From Lumbricus terrestris (lineage: Eukaryota > Annelida > Clitellata > Crassiclitellata > Lumbricidae): a stretch of 64,000 nucleotides of DNA. Shown here piece by piece: positions 1-10,171 of this stretch; position 1 is the stretch's first letter; each line of letters opens with the position of its first letter. The stretch spans positions 33,905,555-33,969,554 of the forward strand of contig OX457046.1 of the NCBI GenBank assembly GCA_949752735.1. The letters are read 5' to 3'. The notes beneath the pieces were generated by a model. It did not search any database and was not told the origin of the DNA. It was given only the letters and a program-made list of their open reading frames with translations. Both the position numbers and the translations under genes were made by a program.

Positions 1-198
1 TCTCTCACTCTGTGTGTGTGTCTGTCTGTGCACATATATAGTTTAAATATGTATACACGGAACTCCACTCAATAAAATTTAATATGATCTTTATGATTAA
101 AAACTCACTCACTCTCCGCATCCATCCATGTCTTATAATATGAAGCTCCGACATTTTCAAATAGCCGTTCATTAACATTTAACGTCTATATTATGATG
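1..198. other. non-coding flank, no gene seen
   Basis: A short (TG)n/(CT)n stretch opens the window, followed by AT-rich sequence. No coding region or RNA gene is visible. Confidence 0.5.
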
Positions 199-202
199 AA
201 TA

Positions 203-258
<56 letters not shown>

Positions 259-592
259 GTATATATATTATATATATATTATATATATAATATATATATG
301 TATATATATATTATATATATATAATATATATATGTATATATATTATATATATAAATATATATATATTTATATATATTTATATATATATATTTATATATAT
401 ATAATATATATATACATATATATATTATACATATATATATATATAATATATATACATATATATATATATAATATATATACATATAAATATATATATGTAT
501 ATATATATTATATATAATATATATATGTATATATATATTATATATATATATAAATATATATATATAAATATATATATATTATAGCGTGGAGT
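199..592. repeat. (TA)n-rich microsatellite
   Basis: Nearly 400 bp of almost pure alternating T and A, broken by occasional TG, TT and AA steps. Reading frames through it encode only Tyr-Ile repeats on both strands and are not genes. Similar shorter tracts occur throughout the window. Confidence 0.95.
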
Positions 593-1150
593 ATATGATT
601 TACGAAGAGGCGGACAAGTGAGAGTCATCAATCAGGCGCCAAGGCGTGGCTGACAGGAGTCGAAAGTTGTGTATTAACATGGATGCATGTCACGCATGCG
701 TGCACGCACGGCCACAAGTCATGTGCATCATATAGTCTGGCAGATTTTAATGAATTGTGGGGCGCGGTGGTGTGTATATATATAGGCTATATATATATAG
801 GGAAAAGTGCAGCCTAGCCGCAATGCAAAGTAAGTAAGTAAGTATACATAGCCTTTATTAGTGTTAAGTTACCGAACCTGTTGTAGCCGACCTGCGTGTC
901 GTGCGAAGCTGGCCGTATTTCGCATATAATATTATACCTTGTACCTGTAATCGTTCTGCGGTGTCAGATTGAATTTGAATAAACGAATATTATTATTATT
1001 TTATTTTTATTTTATTTATTTATTTATTTTTTTTGGCTCCAGATCCACAATTTATTACATACAATGCCTTAGTCTCCTGATTTTTATTCTTGATCGAGAT
1101 GGTTTTGTTCAAATTTCTCCAACCCACTAGCCTCCCAGTGTTAAAAGTAT
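593..1150. other. intergenic, low-complexity AT tracts
   Basis: No gene seen. Contains short (AGTA)n near 830 and a (TTAT)/(TTTA) tract at about 985-1035. The segment near 940-990 ends in AATAAACGAATATTATT and resembles the sequence near 20490-20530, suggesting another 3' retroposon end. Confidence 0.4.
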
Positions 1151-1151
1151 A

Positions 1152-1152
1152 C

Positions 1153-1218
<66 letters not shown>
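1152..1218. repeat. (TTA)n microsatellite
   Basis: About 20 uninterrupted TTA trinucleotides. Confidence 0.95.
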
Positions 1219-1224
<6 letters not shown>

Positions 1225-1436
1225 TATTGCTCTATGGTATTTTTTATCACTCCAGCTCCAATTTAAGCAAGAACATTTCATCAATTCAACTTCCATTTAA
1301 GTAAAAAATTAATTTGTGTCAATTCGGCTTCTATTTATCTATAGTAAGAATTATTTTCTTTTGCGTACTTATATATGATCGCGTTTTGTATGAATACCAT
1401 GCACTTGAACGCAATATGTTCTATACCAGGTTTTTG

Positions 1437-1541
1437 TCATACACTGGGAGGGGGTTTGTCCAGGGAAGGTTTTTTCCGGGGGGAGGTTTTTGTCCGGGGG
1501 TTTGATCGGGGATGGTTTATTGTCCGTGCCCCATACATAAC

Positions 1542-1575
<34 letters not shown>

Positions 1576-1626
1576 GACACGGACATTAAACCCCGGACAA
1601 ACACCCCGGACAAACCCCCCCAGTTA
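1437..1626. repeat. G-rich 'TTTGTCCGGGG' repeat, inverted pair
   Basis: The left half reads in G-rich form with repeated TTTGTCC and GGGG blocks (about 1440-1530). After a (TA)n spacer at 1542-1573 the right half is its C-rich reverse complement (about 1574-1624), with ACAAACACCCCGGACAAAC. Related copies lie at about 5417-5460, 9238-9285 and 11850-11920. I do not recognise the family; the inverted arrangement suggests a small transposon or paired copies. Confidence 0.6.
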
Positions 1627-2486
1627 AGCGTCGCACTTCAGACGTCTATTCTATACATTATAACACAATTAAGCTCACAGATATTTATTGAAACAAATTC
1701 CTGTGCATGCTTGCATGTGTGGCACATAGCATAGCAGGCGTCATTCATCATGGTTGTCATCGTCATCGTCATCATCGTCAGTTCGATGGGTTTTTTTCTG
1801 TGAATGCCCATGATGATTAGTCACGCCCTCCTCATTTTTCCAAGCTTGAGACTGGCATCGAAACATTGGCTATGCGTGTGTGTGGTATACCCTGAAACAC
1901 TGCAGTGCACCTTATAAAAATTAAAAAATTTAACTCTACTCATCTGTTATAAATTCAACAGCGTCGAATATGGTATACATACTATTACATAGCATGCATG
2001 GGGTTTGCATGCTTACCGGTAACACGCAGATATTTCAGCATTCCATAAGGGATTTCCTCTATAATACTTGACTGCATGCCAGCAAAATTAATAATTATTA
2101 GTATCTATAGCGTATATGTATACCAGTCACGTGATGATATATATAGTCTCTTGTGTCGCGCTGTGCCAAACTCCGCATTATAGATGTCGCTCTTTTCTCC
2201 CCGGCACACATGGTAGGCCTATAATATATCTACCTATAAGCTGTAGCATATACCATCTATAGCTGCATGCCGTGATGCTTGTAACTCGCGCGACGGTCGT
2301 TAACTCCGCAAGACGCTTTGGCTTCCGTCGTCATCGAAGAGCGCACTGCCAGACGCTCTGGCTGAGAACCAGTGCCGTGCACGTCACACGGCTGGAACAC
2401 CGTTGCAACCATGCAATGCCACCCTTCATGCAGCGCATAGTGCGTTGGTGTATCGGTACAGAAACTGGGCGTAAGCGTAGAAATAT
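1627..2486. other. intergenic, nothing recognised
   Basis: Mixed AT-rich sequence with a short CATCGTCATC tract near 1755-1780. Frames across 2257-2530 are open on both strands but end in the (TG)n/(TA)n microsatellite and show no family resemblance. Confidence 0.35.
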
Positions 2487-2535
<49 letters not shown>

Positions 2536-2536
2536 T
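2487..2536. repeat. (TG)n(TA)n(CA)n palindromic microsatellite
   Basis: A perfect alternating purine-pyrimidine tract that runs TG, then TA, then CA, so it is self-complementary and could form a cruciform or Z-DNA. Confidence 0.9.
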
Positions 2537-2540
2537 ATAC

Positions 2541-2625
2541 TTCGGCACTGCCCGTTCTCTGGCAGTGTCAGTCCCAAGTTTGGATAAAGGAGGAGGGAAT
2601 CGCTGATCATCTTTCACATGACATC
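2541..2625 (+). repeat. dispersed repeat R1, copy 1
   Basis: Shares the core CAGTCCCAAGYYTGGATAAA plus GGAGGAGGG with copies at about 5553-5645, 12407-12482 and 37989-38100. No ORF. Family not recognised; probably a retroposon fragment. Confidence 0.65.
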
Positions 2626-2869
2626 TTTTGTGGGAGAGCCTCTGAATAGACTGTTTGAAGTGGCGCTATATGAATTTTCGAAATGCAACTATATAATATT
2701 ATATATATATATATACTGAATTTATGCCTAATATTTTGAATAGGCTTTAGAGCTCCACTGTGTATAATGTGTATATATAGACCTATATATATATATATTG
2801 CGTATTGCATCAAGACTATACTGCGTGCATGCAGCAATAAAACGGACGATAATTGTCAGGCACACATGT

Positions 2870-2935
<66 letters not shown>
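2870..2935. repeat. (CA)n(TA)n microsatellite
   Basis: About 40 bp of CA repeats followed directly by about 20 bp of TA. Confidence 0.95.
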
Positions 2936-2939
2936 GACT

Positions 2940-3175
2940 GAATAAAATCGTGTTTTTGCTACTTTTGTTGCGTTACGTTTTTGAATCGTAAAAAAACGGT
3001 GGGTGGCCTCCCTAAAAGTGATGTAACTTTTGTTCTGTTTGAAATATTTTTTTAAATTATGACCATTGTACGTATGAATTGCCTTCAAGACTGTAAAGTT
3101 TCATTTAAAAATTCTTATGTTTGGCCAAGATATGGGCTAAAAACCGTAGGGTGTCACTTTTTATGGCCCACCCTG
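2940..3175 (-). mobile_element. mariner-type element end (remnant)
   Basis: The right edge reads ATGGCCCACCCTG followed by TA, the typical outer end of a mariner-family inverted repeat with its TA target. Inward sequence is AT-rich without transposase coding. The other end is not found; it may be lost in the adjacent (CA)n(TA)n tract. It is a different subfamily from the element at 7592-8994, whose edge reads GAGCCACCCTG. Confidence 0.5.
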
Positions 3176-3303
3176 TATATATACAAACCAAAATCAGACA
3201 ACTTCGTGCTTATGTGTGCTTTTAATTATATTGACATGAATCCATTCCACGGGTTACTATAGCCTATATAGGGTCGAGGGTTTTACTTTTATTTCTCGCA
3301 TTT

Positions 3304-3504
3304 GCTATATATAGCGCACACCCAAGCTCACTACTCAGAAGCGCTCCAGACTACAACGCGGACACTGCATCGAAGCGCACGAGCAATTGTGAGTAAAGGA
3401 CTTGCTAAAGGTCCGTATACGCGGCGGCTTGAGGTGGATTCAAACCTGGAACCCTCCGGTTCCATTAGGCATCAAACCCACTAAACATACTACACCAGCG
3501 CCAT
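3304..3504 (-). mobile_element. tRNA-derived SINE, family A, near full length
   Basis: On the minus strand a tRNA-like head (GGTGTAGTATGTTTAGTGG, then a B-box-like GGTTTGAATCC, canonical GGTTCGANTCC) is followed about 150 bp later by the tail GAGCGCTTCTGAGTAGTGAG and a GCGCTATATAT end. The same head and tail occur in the plus-strand copy at 42320-42545. Internal RNA polymerase III boxes would have driven the source copy. Confidence 0.75.
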
Positions 3505-3930
3505 CCGCGATTAAATGATTAATTAACAATTAATCATTGAAGTTTCAATCAACTATATATATAATTTCAGCCTATTCGATTAAATTTTTTACTTTTTTTC
3601 GGGAGTAAGCAATGCATAGCGAAAATGATAAATCGATTGTGTGAAATTAGGTTTGAGTGAAAAATTGAACAACCATTTTGGAGTGAGGTATACAATACTG
3701 ATGCATGAGAAGTCGAAGACAGCGACGACATGGTCTGTTTACAGTTCAATGGTTATAACTCCAAGTCTCCAATGCATTTATAGCAATGGAGTTAGTAACA
3801 TGCATTGCACTCTAAACAGACGACATGTCTTCGTAATAGTCTTTGTTTATTTTAAAACTGACACATATACAGCAGCGCATTATCTATGCTTACAATAATT
3901 ATAAGTATTATATAATGAACTGATGATGAT
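3505..3930. other. intergenic, nothing recognised
   Basis: AT-rich sequence. Short frames on both strands show no recognisable protein. Confidence 0.35.
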
Positions 3931-3931
3931 C

Positions 3932-4232
3932 ACAAGTTATATTACAGGAGTCGAATTCAACGGTCGGCAGTCATGCAAGGCGGCCATCGAAATGTTTGGG
4001 TTTAACGACTCTTTTTCATATCGAAGATGATTTCAGCGTCGACTCCACGTTTATATTGCGACCGAGCCACCCGCAGTATGTAAAGATCCGACCGGGGAAT
4101 CGAACCCGCTCCGCCGGCGCGGCGAGCGGGCTACAACCCACTCGGCCACACAGGATCCATGACGTCCTAGATATATACTGCTTAGTCCACAACACCATCT
4201 GCCGAATGGAAGATTGAGTGGCCATTTGGGAG
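3932..4232 (+). repeat. dispersed repeat D split by a tRNA-like SINE
   Basis: Outer parts contain GAATTCAAC, GCAGTCATGCAAGGC and, further right, ACACCATCTGCCGAATGGA. The same blocks, closer together, occur at about 37205-37325 and 43372-43480. Here they are separated by a minus-strand tRNA-like SINE (4062-4165), so the SINE appears to have inserted into an older repeat. Confidence 0.5.
4062..4165 (-). mobile_element. tRNA-derived SINE head
   Basis: Minus strand shows an A-box-like TGTGGCCGAGTGGGTT and a perfect B box GGTTCGATTCC about 45 bp downstream. The intervening part does not fold convincingly into a tRNA cloverleaf, so I call it a SINE and not a tRNA gene. Confidence 0.65.
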
Positions 4233-4236
4233 AGTA

Positions 4237-4345
4237 ACAATCAATCAATCAATCAATCAATTAATCAATCAATCAATCATTCAATCGTAATTTATATAGT
4301 GCCCCTTCAATGTACCTACTCAGAGGCGCTCCCGACTAAAGGTAT
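4237..4345 (-). mobile_element. SINE 3' tail with (CAAT)n
   Basis: (CAAT)n is followed by CGTAATTTATATAGTGCCCC and CTACTCAGAGGCGCTCCCG. Read on the minus strand this is a SINE/LINE tail ending in (ATTG)n. The same tail occurs at 36855-36930, 37738-37800, 38535-38570, 45500-45550 and 57765-57815. Confidence 0.75.
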
Positions 4346-4612
4346 ATCGGGAAGTGATCCTGCATCTGAGCGCTCTTCATGCCAGAGTCTTGACTATTGC
4401 CATAAAACCTTCCCATCTTTGCCGTATAGGCCTACGCCTATAAAGAGTTAATTTTTAGGAAATTTAAGAAGTGCTTGGAGCAATAAAGAGGTATGTCGAC
4501 ATATACCGGTGTCTTGCGAAACAGTATACAATTGCTATTTAAATATAGAAGTTCAATTGGATTGATAGAGACAATTGTTGCTATTTAAATAGAAGCTATA
4601 TAGGCTGATTAG

Positions 4613-4897
4613 ACGTGTGACTCGGTGGCCTATCGGTAACGCGCTTGCTCACGGAGCATGCGGTTGCGGGTTCGACTCCGGGTAACGACCTTGGGCAAGT
4701 TGTTTACGCACACGTTCCTCTATCACCAAGCAGTATAATTTGGCATTGGCGTATAAGCGGGGAAGTAAACGGCAAGTCCTGCATGCTATACACTGGCCTC
4801 GTATCCAGGACCTTGGGATTCGTCCATTACTGGCCCAAGGCTATTAAAAAGGAGATGAGCGCCTCCCTGTGTTCCACATCGTAATCGTAATCGTAAT
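4613..4897 (+). mobile_element. tRNA-derived SINE, family B
   Basis: A-box-like TGGCCTATCGGTAACGCG and perfect B box GGTTCGACTCC about 45 bp apart, then CCTTGGGCAAGTTG and a body of about 200 bp that ends with (TCGTAA)n at 4880-4897. An open frame at 4645-4884 crosses it but is not a gene. Confidence 0.75.
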
Positions 4898-5112
4898 CTC
4901 GAAATTTCTAAAGCGCCACTGGAAAGCCAAGCGCGGGGCACCGGCTTATTCACGAGCGCTGCGTTGAGTTAGAAGGGTTGTCCGTGGTGGTCCGGGTCGA
5001 GTTACCATAGGATCAGGATCAGATGCGTTGAGTCGAAAGGGTTGTCCGTAAGAGTAGTCCATGGTGGTCCGGGTCGAGGTACCGTAGGATCAGAGGGGTG
5101 GAACAGCTACTA
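4885..5112 (-). mobile_element. SINE family C copy
   Basis: Begins AATTTCTAAAGCGCCACTGG and continues through AGCGCGGGGCACCGGCTTAT. The same block recurs at 32118-32365 (same orientation) and 35528-35768 (opposite). Read on the minus strand it ends with a (GATTAC)n tail, which abuts the tail of family B here. GGTTGTCCGT and GGTCCGGGTCGAG are internally duplicated. Confidence 0.75.
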
Positions 5113-5552
5113 AGGTGGAACTGGATGGACTTTACTTTTTCAGACTGATTGAAATTTTTTAGCCTAAATTGAAGCTGGATTGATGTGCAAGGATTCATGC
5201 TGTTCTAAATAACACCAACAGGTATTATTCAATATCGGAACGACTGAGCGACACTAACAAGTTATGGGTTCACGCCTGACTGACAGCGACAGGTGTTTAC
5301 CTGTATGGCACTAACTATAGTTGACACTGTTGACACAGCATCGCGAACTGGACAATTAGCCCATAGTTTGATCAATTAAGCTTACACCTACAGAAATAGG
5401 CTATTTGCACAGCAAAGTAGGGGGAGGTTAATGTCCGTGGCGGTTTGTCCAGAGGGGTCATATACACTCAGATCTGCATATATAGAGGGTTATACAGTAT
5501 ACACTCTGACCCTATATGTAATAATAGGGCTGCATATAGTATACCGAACATT
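5113..5552. other. intergenic with a G-rich repeat fragment
   Basis: No gene seen. A fragment of the TTTGTCC/GGGG family lies at about 5417-5460. A block near 5160-5190 (AAGCTGGATTGATG) matches the motif repeated at 44.2-45.1 kb. Confidence 0.4.
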
Positions 5553-5645
5553 CTAACTCCGCCACTGGCTCCACTCTGCCAGTGCCAGTCCCAAGCCTGG
5601 ATAAATTAGGAGGGCGACACTAAGCATATTTGAAATGACTGCAGC
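5553..5645 (+). repeat. dispersed repeat R1, copy 2
   Basis: AACTCCGCCACTGG followed by CCAGTGCCAGTCCCAAGCCT and GGAGGGCGACACTAA. Closest to the copy at 37989-38100. Confidence 0.7.
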
Positions 5646-5769
5646 GTCGTTAAACAGCAACAAGCGGAACATTCACTTCGTATTCTCTTCTGGACCGAAT
5701 AGCGGACCAAAGAGAATACGAAACCAAATACCGAATATGTATTTTGACCGAATACGGCGAATAGTATAG

Positions 5770-5925
5770 CGGTCGGATCGAATACGAATAGTGGTCACGT
5801 GACATCGTTTGCTTCGTATACGAATAGTGGTCACGTGACATCGGGTTCTTCATACACGAATAGTGCCCACGTGACATCAGTTTCTTCATATACGATGTGG
5901 TCACGTGACATAGTTTGCTTCATAT
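5770..5925. repeat. 36-bp tandem repeat with palindromic GTCACGTGAC sites
   Basis: Four units of about 36 bp, each with a CACGTGAC core. Three have the full palindrome GTCACGTGAC; one has CCCACGTGAC. This is the high-affinity E-box form bound by USF and MiT-type bHLH-zip factors. Linkers vary (GTTTGCTTCGTATACG and relatives) while the core stays constant. Confidence 0.8.
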
Positions 5926-5979
5926 GCGGCTGGTATACCTATAGCAAGTGGACTGAAATAACTCTCTCATTAACACAAT

Positions 5980-7186
5980 CAGGGCCTAGGACAGGATTTG
6001 GAGGCCTAGGGCCACAACTAATTTTCAAGGCCTTCTCACTCAAGAATCTACGTCGAAATTCTGGATTGCTATGAGATCCTGCTCCAGTGTCAACATGTCT
6101 CATAATATTTGAAGGATTTAAAAAGAAAATTATTTGAATATCTGATTCATTGACAATTATTGTTAAATGCTGTCCAATCATTTCACATTTCTTGGTTCAA
6201 AACTCCATTCTCTGTCAGTCACAGTTGTTACAGTTGTCGAAGTCTCTTGGAGGGTACTTTCTATTTGGGATTAATTTATTTCTCGAAAATATTCAGTCTG
6301 GCTAAGCCTATATATATTGTTATTATCAGGATGTGAAACGAAATTTAGAATTTTTGCTTGCTGAAGTAGCTTCCTTTTGTCGAGCCAATTTCTTTCGTTT
6401 CTCATGTCCACTTTCGAATGATCTTCATCTTTATGTAAGAGATCAGATTAAAATAATATTTTTCTATAATATAATAGACTAATAGTTAGGACCCAGAGAG
6501 GAATATTTGCCATTTTTTCAATAAAATTGACAATGTGGTCAATTTAGTCAAATTGACTGATATTGTTAATGAATTAATGTAAATGAGATATCAATTTCAA
6601 AAGCTAAAAACAAACCCCCTAATCGTGCACTCGTTCCGCTCGAATGCGTCCACCATCCCAGGGCCCATTCATTTTCTACACTACCCCAAACTCCAAATCC
6701 TGGCTACACAACCGCTCTAAGTGACTAAGGAAGTAAGAATATATATATTGTACTGTTTAAGAAACACATCCGATGATAAGAGCAATAATTATATTCATGA
6801 ATATTAAAACATTTTTAGGTTTCAGTGTTTGACTGTATACGACTTAGGGCTTACGAGTGATGAGTTACGATAGAGTTTATACTGTTGAGCGTTGACAACT
6901 TTTCAATTTATACAACTAATAACAGATTTACGAAAAATTTACACTTTGCAATTATTTAACGTCAAGGATTTCGTCACGAAATAATTAGAATTTGCATAAT
7001 GAACGCTACATTTCAGTGAATAACTCGTTAATTCCGTAATTCCCCATTTCAATAAATTATTTATTGAAATGGGGAATTAAGGAGTTATTTATTATAAATA
7101 AGTTCGTAATTCCGAAATTCCGAGGCCCTTTGTTAAGTGAGGCCTGGGGCCAAATGGCCCCAGTGGCCCCCCTGTCCCAGGCCCTG
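5980..7186. mobile_element. hAT-like DNA transposon, non-coding relic
   Basis: Left end CAGGGCCTAGGACAGG; right end, read inward on the minus strand, CAGGGCCTGGGACAGG. Both are followed inward by a GGCC-rich block. Flanks are AACACAAT and AACATAAT, an 8-bp target duplication with one mismatch, as expected for hAT. The 1.2-kb interior has no recognisable transposase, so it is non-autonomous or fully decayed. Confidence 0.8.
7037..7079. repeat. perfect 20-bp-arm palindrome
   Basis: Arms TAATTCCCCATTTCAATAAA and its exact reverse complement are separated by 3 bp. It lies inside the right half of the hAT-like element. Confidence 0.9.
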
Positions 7187-7591
7187 AACATAATATCACT
7201 GTACTGTGGTTGACAATTTCTAAATTTTGTTCAATTGTCTCCATTCCTATAGTTTATACGGACTGGCAGAAAAATAAAAAAATAGGCTACATTGTAGTTA
7301 ACTGCTTAATTTTAATTTACGTATTAAATTTACTTTACTGAAATTTTTGCTTATATTTGAAATTTTAATGTTTTCGATGGACCTATTTTGTACATTAATA
7401 GCGATCGTCTTCGTATATTCGGCCGAATAGTGATAATCACCTATTCGCCCTAATTATATAATGGTTGTTGTTCATTGTAAATAGAATTTTAGATGTCAAC
7501 AACATTTACAAGCCTTAAGTTGCAAACGACAATATAATATTATATCAGTTCTTAAATGTTTAGTATACGCATTTAGATCTATATATATATA
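7187..7591. other. intergenic, nothing recognised
   Basis: AT-rich sequence between the hAT-like and mariner elements with no gene signal. Confidence 0.4.
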
Positions 7592-8994
7592 CAGGGTGGC
7601 TCAAAAAAAAACGTACCACCGGGGAAAATGCGATATCTTCGCAGCCGATTGGGGTTTTTCTGCGAAAATTTCACAATTTGAAGGGGAATGAATATACAAC
7701 AATCCCTGAAAGTTTCATTTGAAACTTTTCATGTTTGCAAAAGTTACAGCTGTTCAAACTTAAAATTTCGTTTTTTCAATTATCCGGAGAATCATGCTCC
7801 AATACAAGTGATTTCATTAGGATGTTTGGCAAATTACAACACACACACATTGATGATGATGTCATACGACCTCACTATGAGCTGTAAAGAAGCTGTTTAT
7901 GAAGCAATCTGCTGGTATTTGGTGATATTTTATAGATTAAGGTCTCAATTGGTGAACCCAAACAATGAACGTCATGGGCAAAGTTTCTGCAAAAGATAAA
8001 ATGGGAACTCGGACTTTGCATGAACAGAGACTGAGACATCGCGTGATCATAGCAAAATACCCAGTGAAAAGTGGAGCCTGAGCACATTGAAGACTATCTG
8101 CAAACGGGTTTATGTAACGAAGATCAGATGTCGGAAGAGAGGCAGGAAGTGGTCGCTTGATCTGACGGAAAAAGCGCGATTTTCACGAAATTCGCTTGGT
8201 AATCGAAAGGTCAAGTTTGCAAAGCAAATCGTGGTTTCGGCATCAGATATGCCGGCGTGTGTTGCGGCTGCAAGAAAAGACTGCAATTAATCCAATTCAG
8301 TAGGTTAGATGTCAAACTCATCATTGAACTCGCTTACCCAGACTCATTGAAGACCAGGTATGCTCTAACATCTGGTTTTATTATGCAGCAGGACAGTGCG
8401 CCTGCTTGCTCGCACGGCAAGGTTGATTATGATGGCGCTACCTTATTGACATCAACTGAAGTAAATGCATTGGCAAAGATGATTTACAAACTCGCCAGAC
8501 CTTAACCCTCTTGTTTATCACGTCTGGGGAGCTATGCTGGAACGCTGCAAGACATTTAATCCCAAGTTGGAGAACATTGGCCAGCTGAAGCAAGTCTTGC
8601 TGCTAATGTGGGGTCAGTTGCCGCAGGACCCGACCAACAAGGCCATACTAAGCTTCACAAAAAGAATTTGAGCTTGTGTTAAGGCAGAGAGTGGACACTC
8701 TCATTATACCTTACAATAAACTGCAAAACCGAATGCTGAGGTCGTAGGGAAAAGTGATATCATATGACATGGAAATCTACAAGTGACGTAAATTTTCCGC
8801 GGATATTTGAAAAAACGAAATTTTAAGTTTGAACAGCTGTAACTTTTGCAAACATGAAAAGTTTCAAATGAAACTTTCAGGGATTGTTGGAAATTCATTC
8901 TCCTACAAATTGGGATATTTTCGCAGAAAAAGTTCAATCGGCGGCGAAGATATCGCATTTTCCCCGGTGGTACGTTTTTTTTTGAGCCACCCTG
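7592..8994 (+). pseudogene. mariner-family transposon with decayed transposase
   Basis: Ends CAGGGTGGCTCAAAAA and TTTTTGAGCCACCCTG are inverted repeats, each flanked by TA. Homology between the arms continues for about 200 bp (about 7592-7795 and 8790-8994), unusually long for mariner. Between them the plus strand holds transposase pieces in shifting frames. QQDSAPAC (near 8388) matches the family's QQDGAPAH, which carries the second catalytic Asp. SPDLNPLVYHVWGAML (near 8493-8540) matches the SPDLNPLDY block, with Val in place of the usual third acidic residue. A tail TKRI-stop-ACVKAE ends near 8690. Frameshifts, stops and the lost acidic residue make it dead. Mariner assignment is firm; subfamily not determined. 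Confidence 0.85.
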
Positions 8995-9000
8995 TATATA

Positions 9001-9470
9001 TACTTAAATCGCACTAACAAGTCTTATATAATATCCTAAGACATAAGTGACTGAATGACACTATATATATATAATTATAGTCTTAAGCTTACATGTAGGC
9101 CTACACCAGAATAGCAGTAACAGGTCTTTACCGTGACGGCAGTAACAATTGACGCAGTGAACAAAGCCATGCATGACAATAATATAGTAATAAGCTCTAT
9201 GAATTAAATGAAGATTGAAGAATAGACTAATTCACAGAGAGGGGGTTTTTCCCGAGGGGATAATGTCCGGGGGATAATGTCGTACAACCACAATGCGACC
9301 GCGGGCTATGAAGTTTATGTGTGGGTATGTGCGCGTGTGCATGGGAGTACACAGACAAGAACAAAATTCAATAGACATTTAAGACAGAGAGGCAGATTGC
9401 AGGTGCGTATGCAGAGACAGAAACACATGAGAAAGAAATGGAAACACACTGAGATAGAGCCAGAGACAGA
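9001..9470. other. intergenic with G-rich repeat fragment
   Basis: No gene seen. A TTTTTCCCGAGGGG / AATGTCCGGGGG fragment of the G-rich family lies at about 9238-9285. Confidence 0.4.
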
Positions 9471-9602
9471 CAGCCAGAGACAGACAGCCGGATACAACCA
9501 TAGGAACACAGACAGACAGACAGACAGACAGACTGACAGATAGACAGAGACAGACAGCCGGATACAGCCATGGGAAAACAGACAGACAGACAGACAGACA
9601 TA
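9471..9602. repeat. (GACA)n microsatellite, duplicated block
   Basis: Two blocks of GACA repeats separated by near-identical AGCCGGATACARCCATRGGA. Open frames on both strands give Arg-Gln-Thr-Asp or Cys-Leu-Ser-Val repeats and are artefacts. Confidence 0.9.
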
Positions 9603-9662
9603 AACAAACCATGTATACAATATTAAGTGGAAACAGATAACGCATTTATAAAGTGAGCATAC

Positions 9663-10171
9663 CTTCGTAGGGCCACCTGGGCGGCCATAACCCGTTGTCG
9701 TTCAACGACGAGGAGGCAGTTGGCGCACTGACAGTCCCTCCACCGACAGTACCTCTTGTGGCCCTTCAGACACGACACGACGCCGTGATTGCGGCACCGC
9801 GCACACTTCGGGGTCCTCAGCAGACGCCTGGTGGCACCCGAACCACCCGCCTTACTTCCACCATCCTTACGAGTCCGATTCCCCGCTGCCACCGCAGCCC
9901 TCATTGCGGCCGATCCATCGAACGATGAGGAGGTCATCCTGCAGTCACTGGCTTCCACTCCTCGTGGCTCCTCCTGATCGTCGTCGTCGATGAGTGTAGT
10001 GGTTTGATGGATAGGCGTCGAACCCAGGACGACATCGTTGCTGTTGTCATCGTCGTCGTCTGTTCCCTCGATGTCGAGGTATTCGTCGTCTTCGGCATCT
10101 CCGCAGACACCAACCTCAGCATCTTCATCGCTTTCGTAGGTACCGAACGATTCCTCTGATTGACTCATCAT
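9663..10171 (-). CDS. dmrt2: DMRT (DM-domain) transcription factor, first coding exon
   Basis: Encodes the N-terminal 169 residues of a doublesex/mab-3 related DNA-binding protein, a nuclear transcription factor. Two Met codons open it (10171, 10168), followed by an acidic Asp/Glu/Ser-rich leader. The DM domain occupies about residues 119-168: [20 protein letters not shown] carries the first Cys/His ligands, then a [14 protein letters not shown] block, then [14 protein letters not shown]. The [12 protein letters not shown] form is, from what I know, that of DMRT2 and not of DMRT1, 3 or 4/5. The exon ends CGAAG|GTATGC, a good donor, leaving phase 2, directly after the DM domain. No later exon could be recognised between 1 and 9600; the 3' part is probably outside the window or too divergent to see. 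The orthology call is from motif recognition only. Confidence 0.88.

Noticed and set aside
257..631. Tyr-Ile repeat ORFs on both strands
   Set aside because: Pure (TA)n translation; no coding signal.
4062..4165. Genuine tRNA gene
   Set aside because: A and B boxes are present but the arms do not pair as a cloverleaf and similar heads recur as SINEs.
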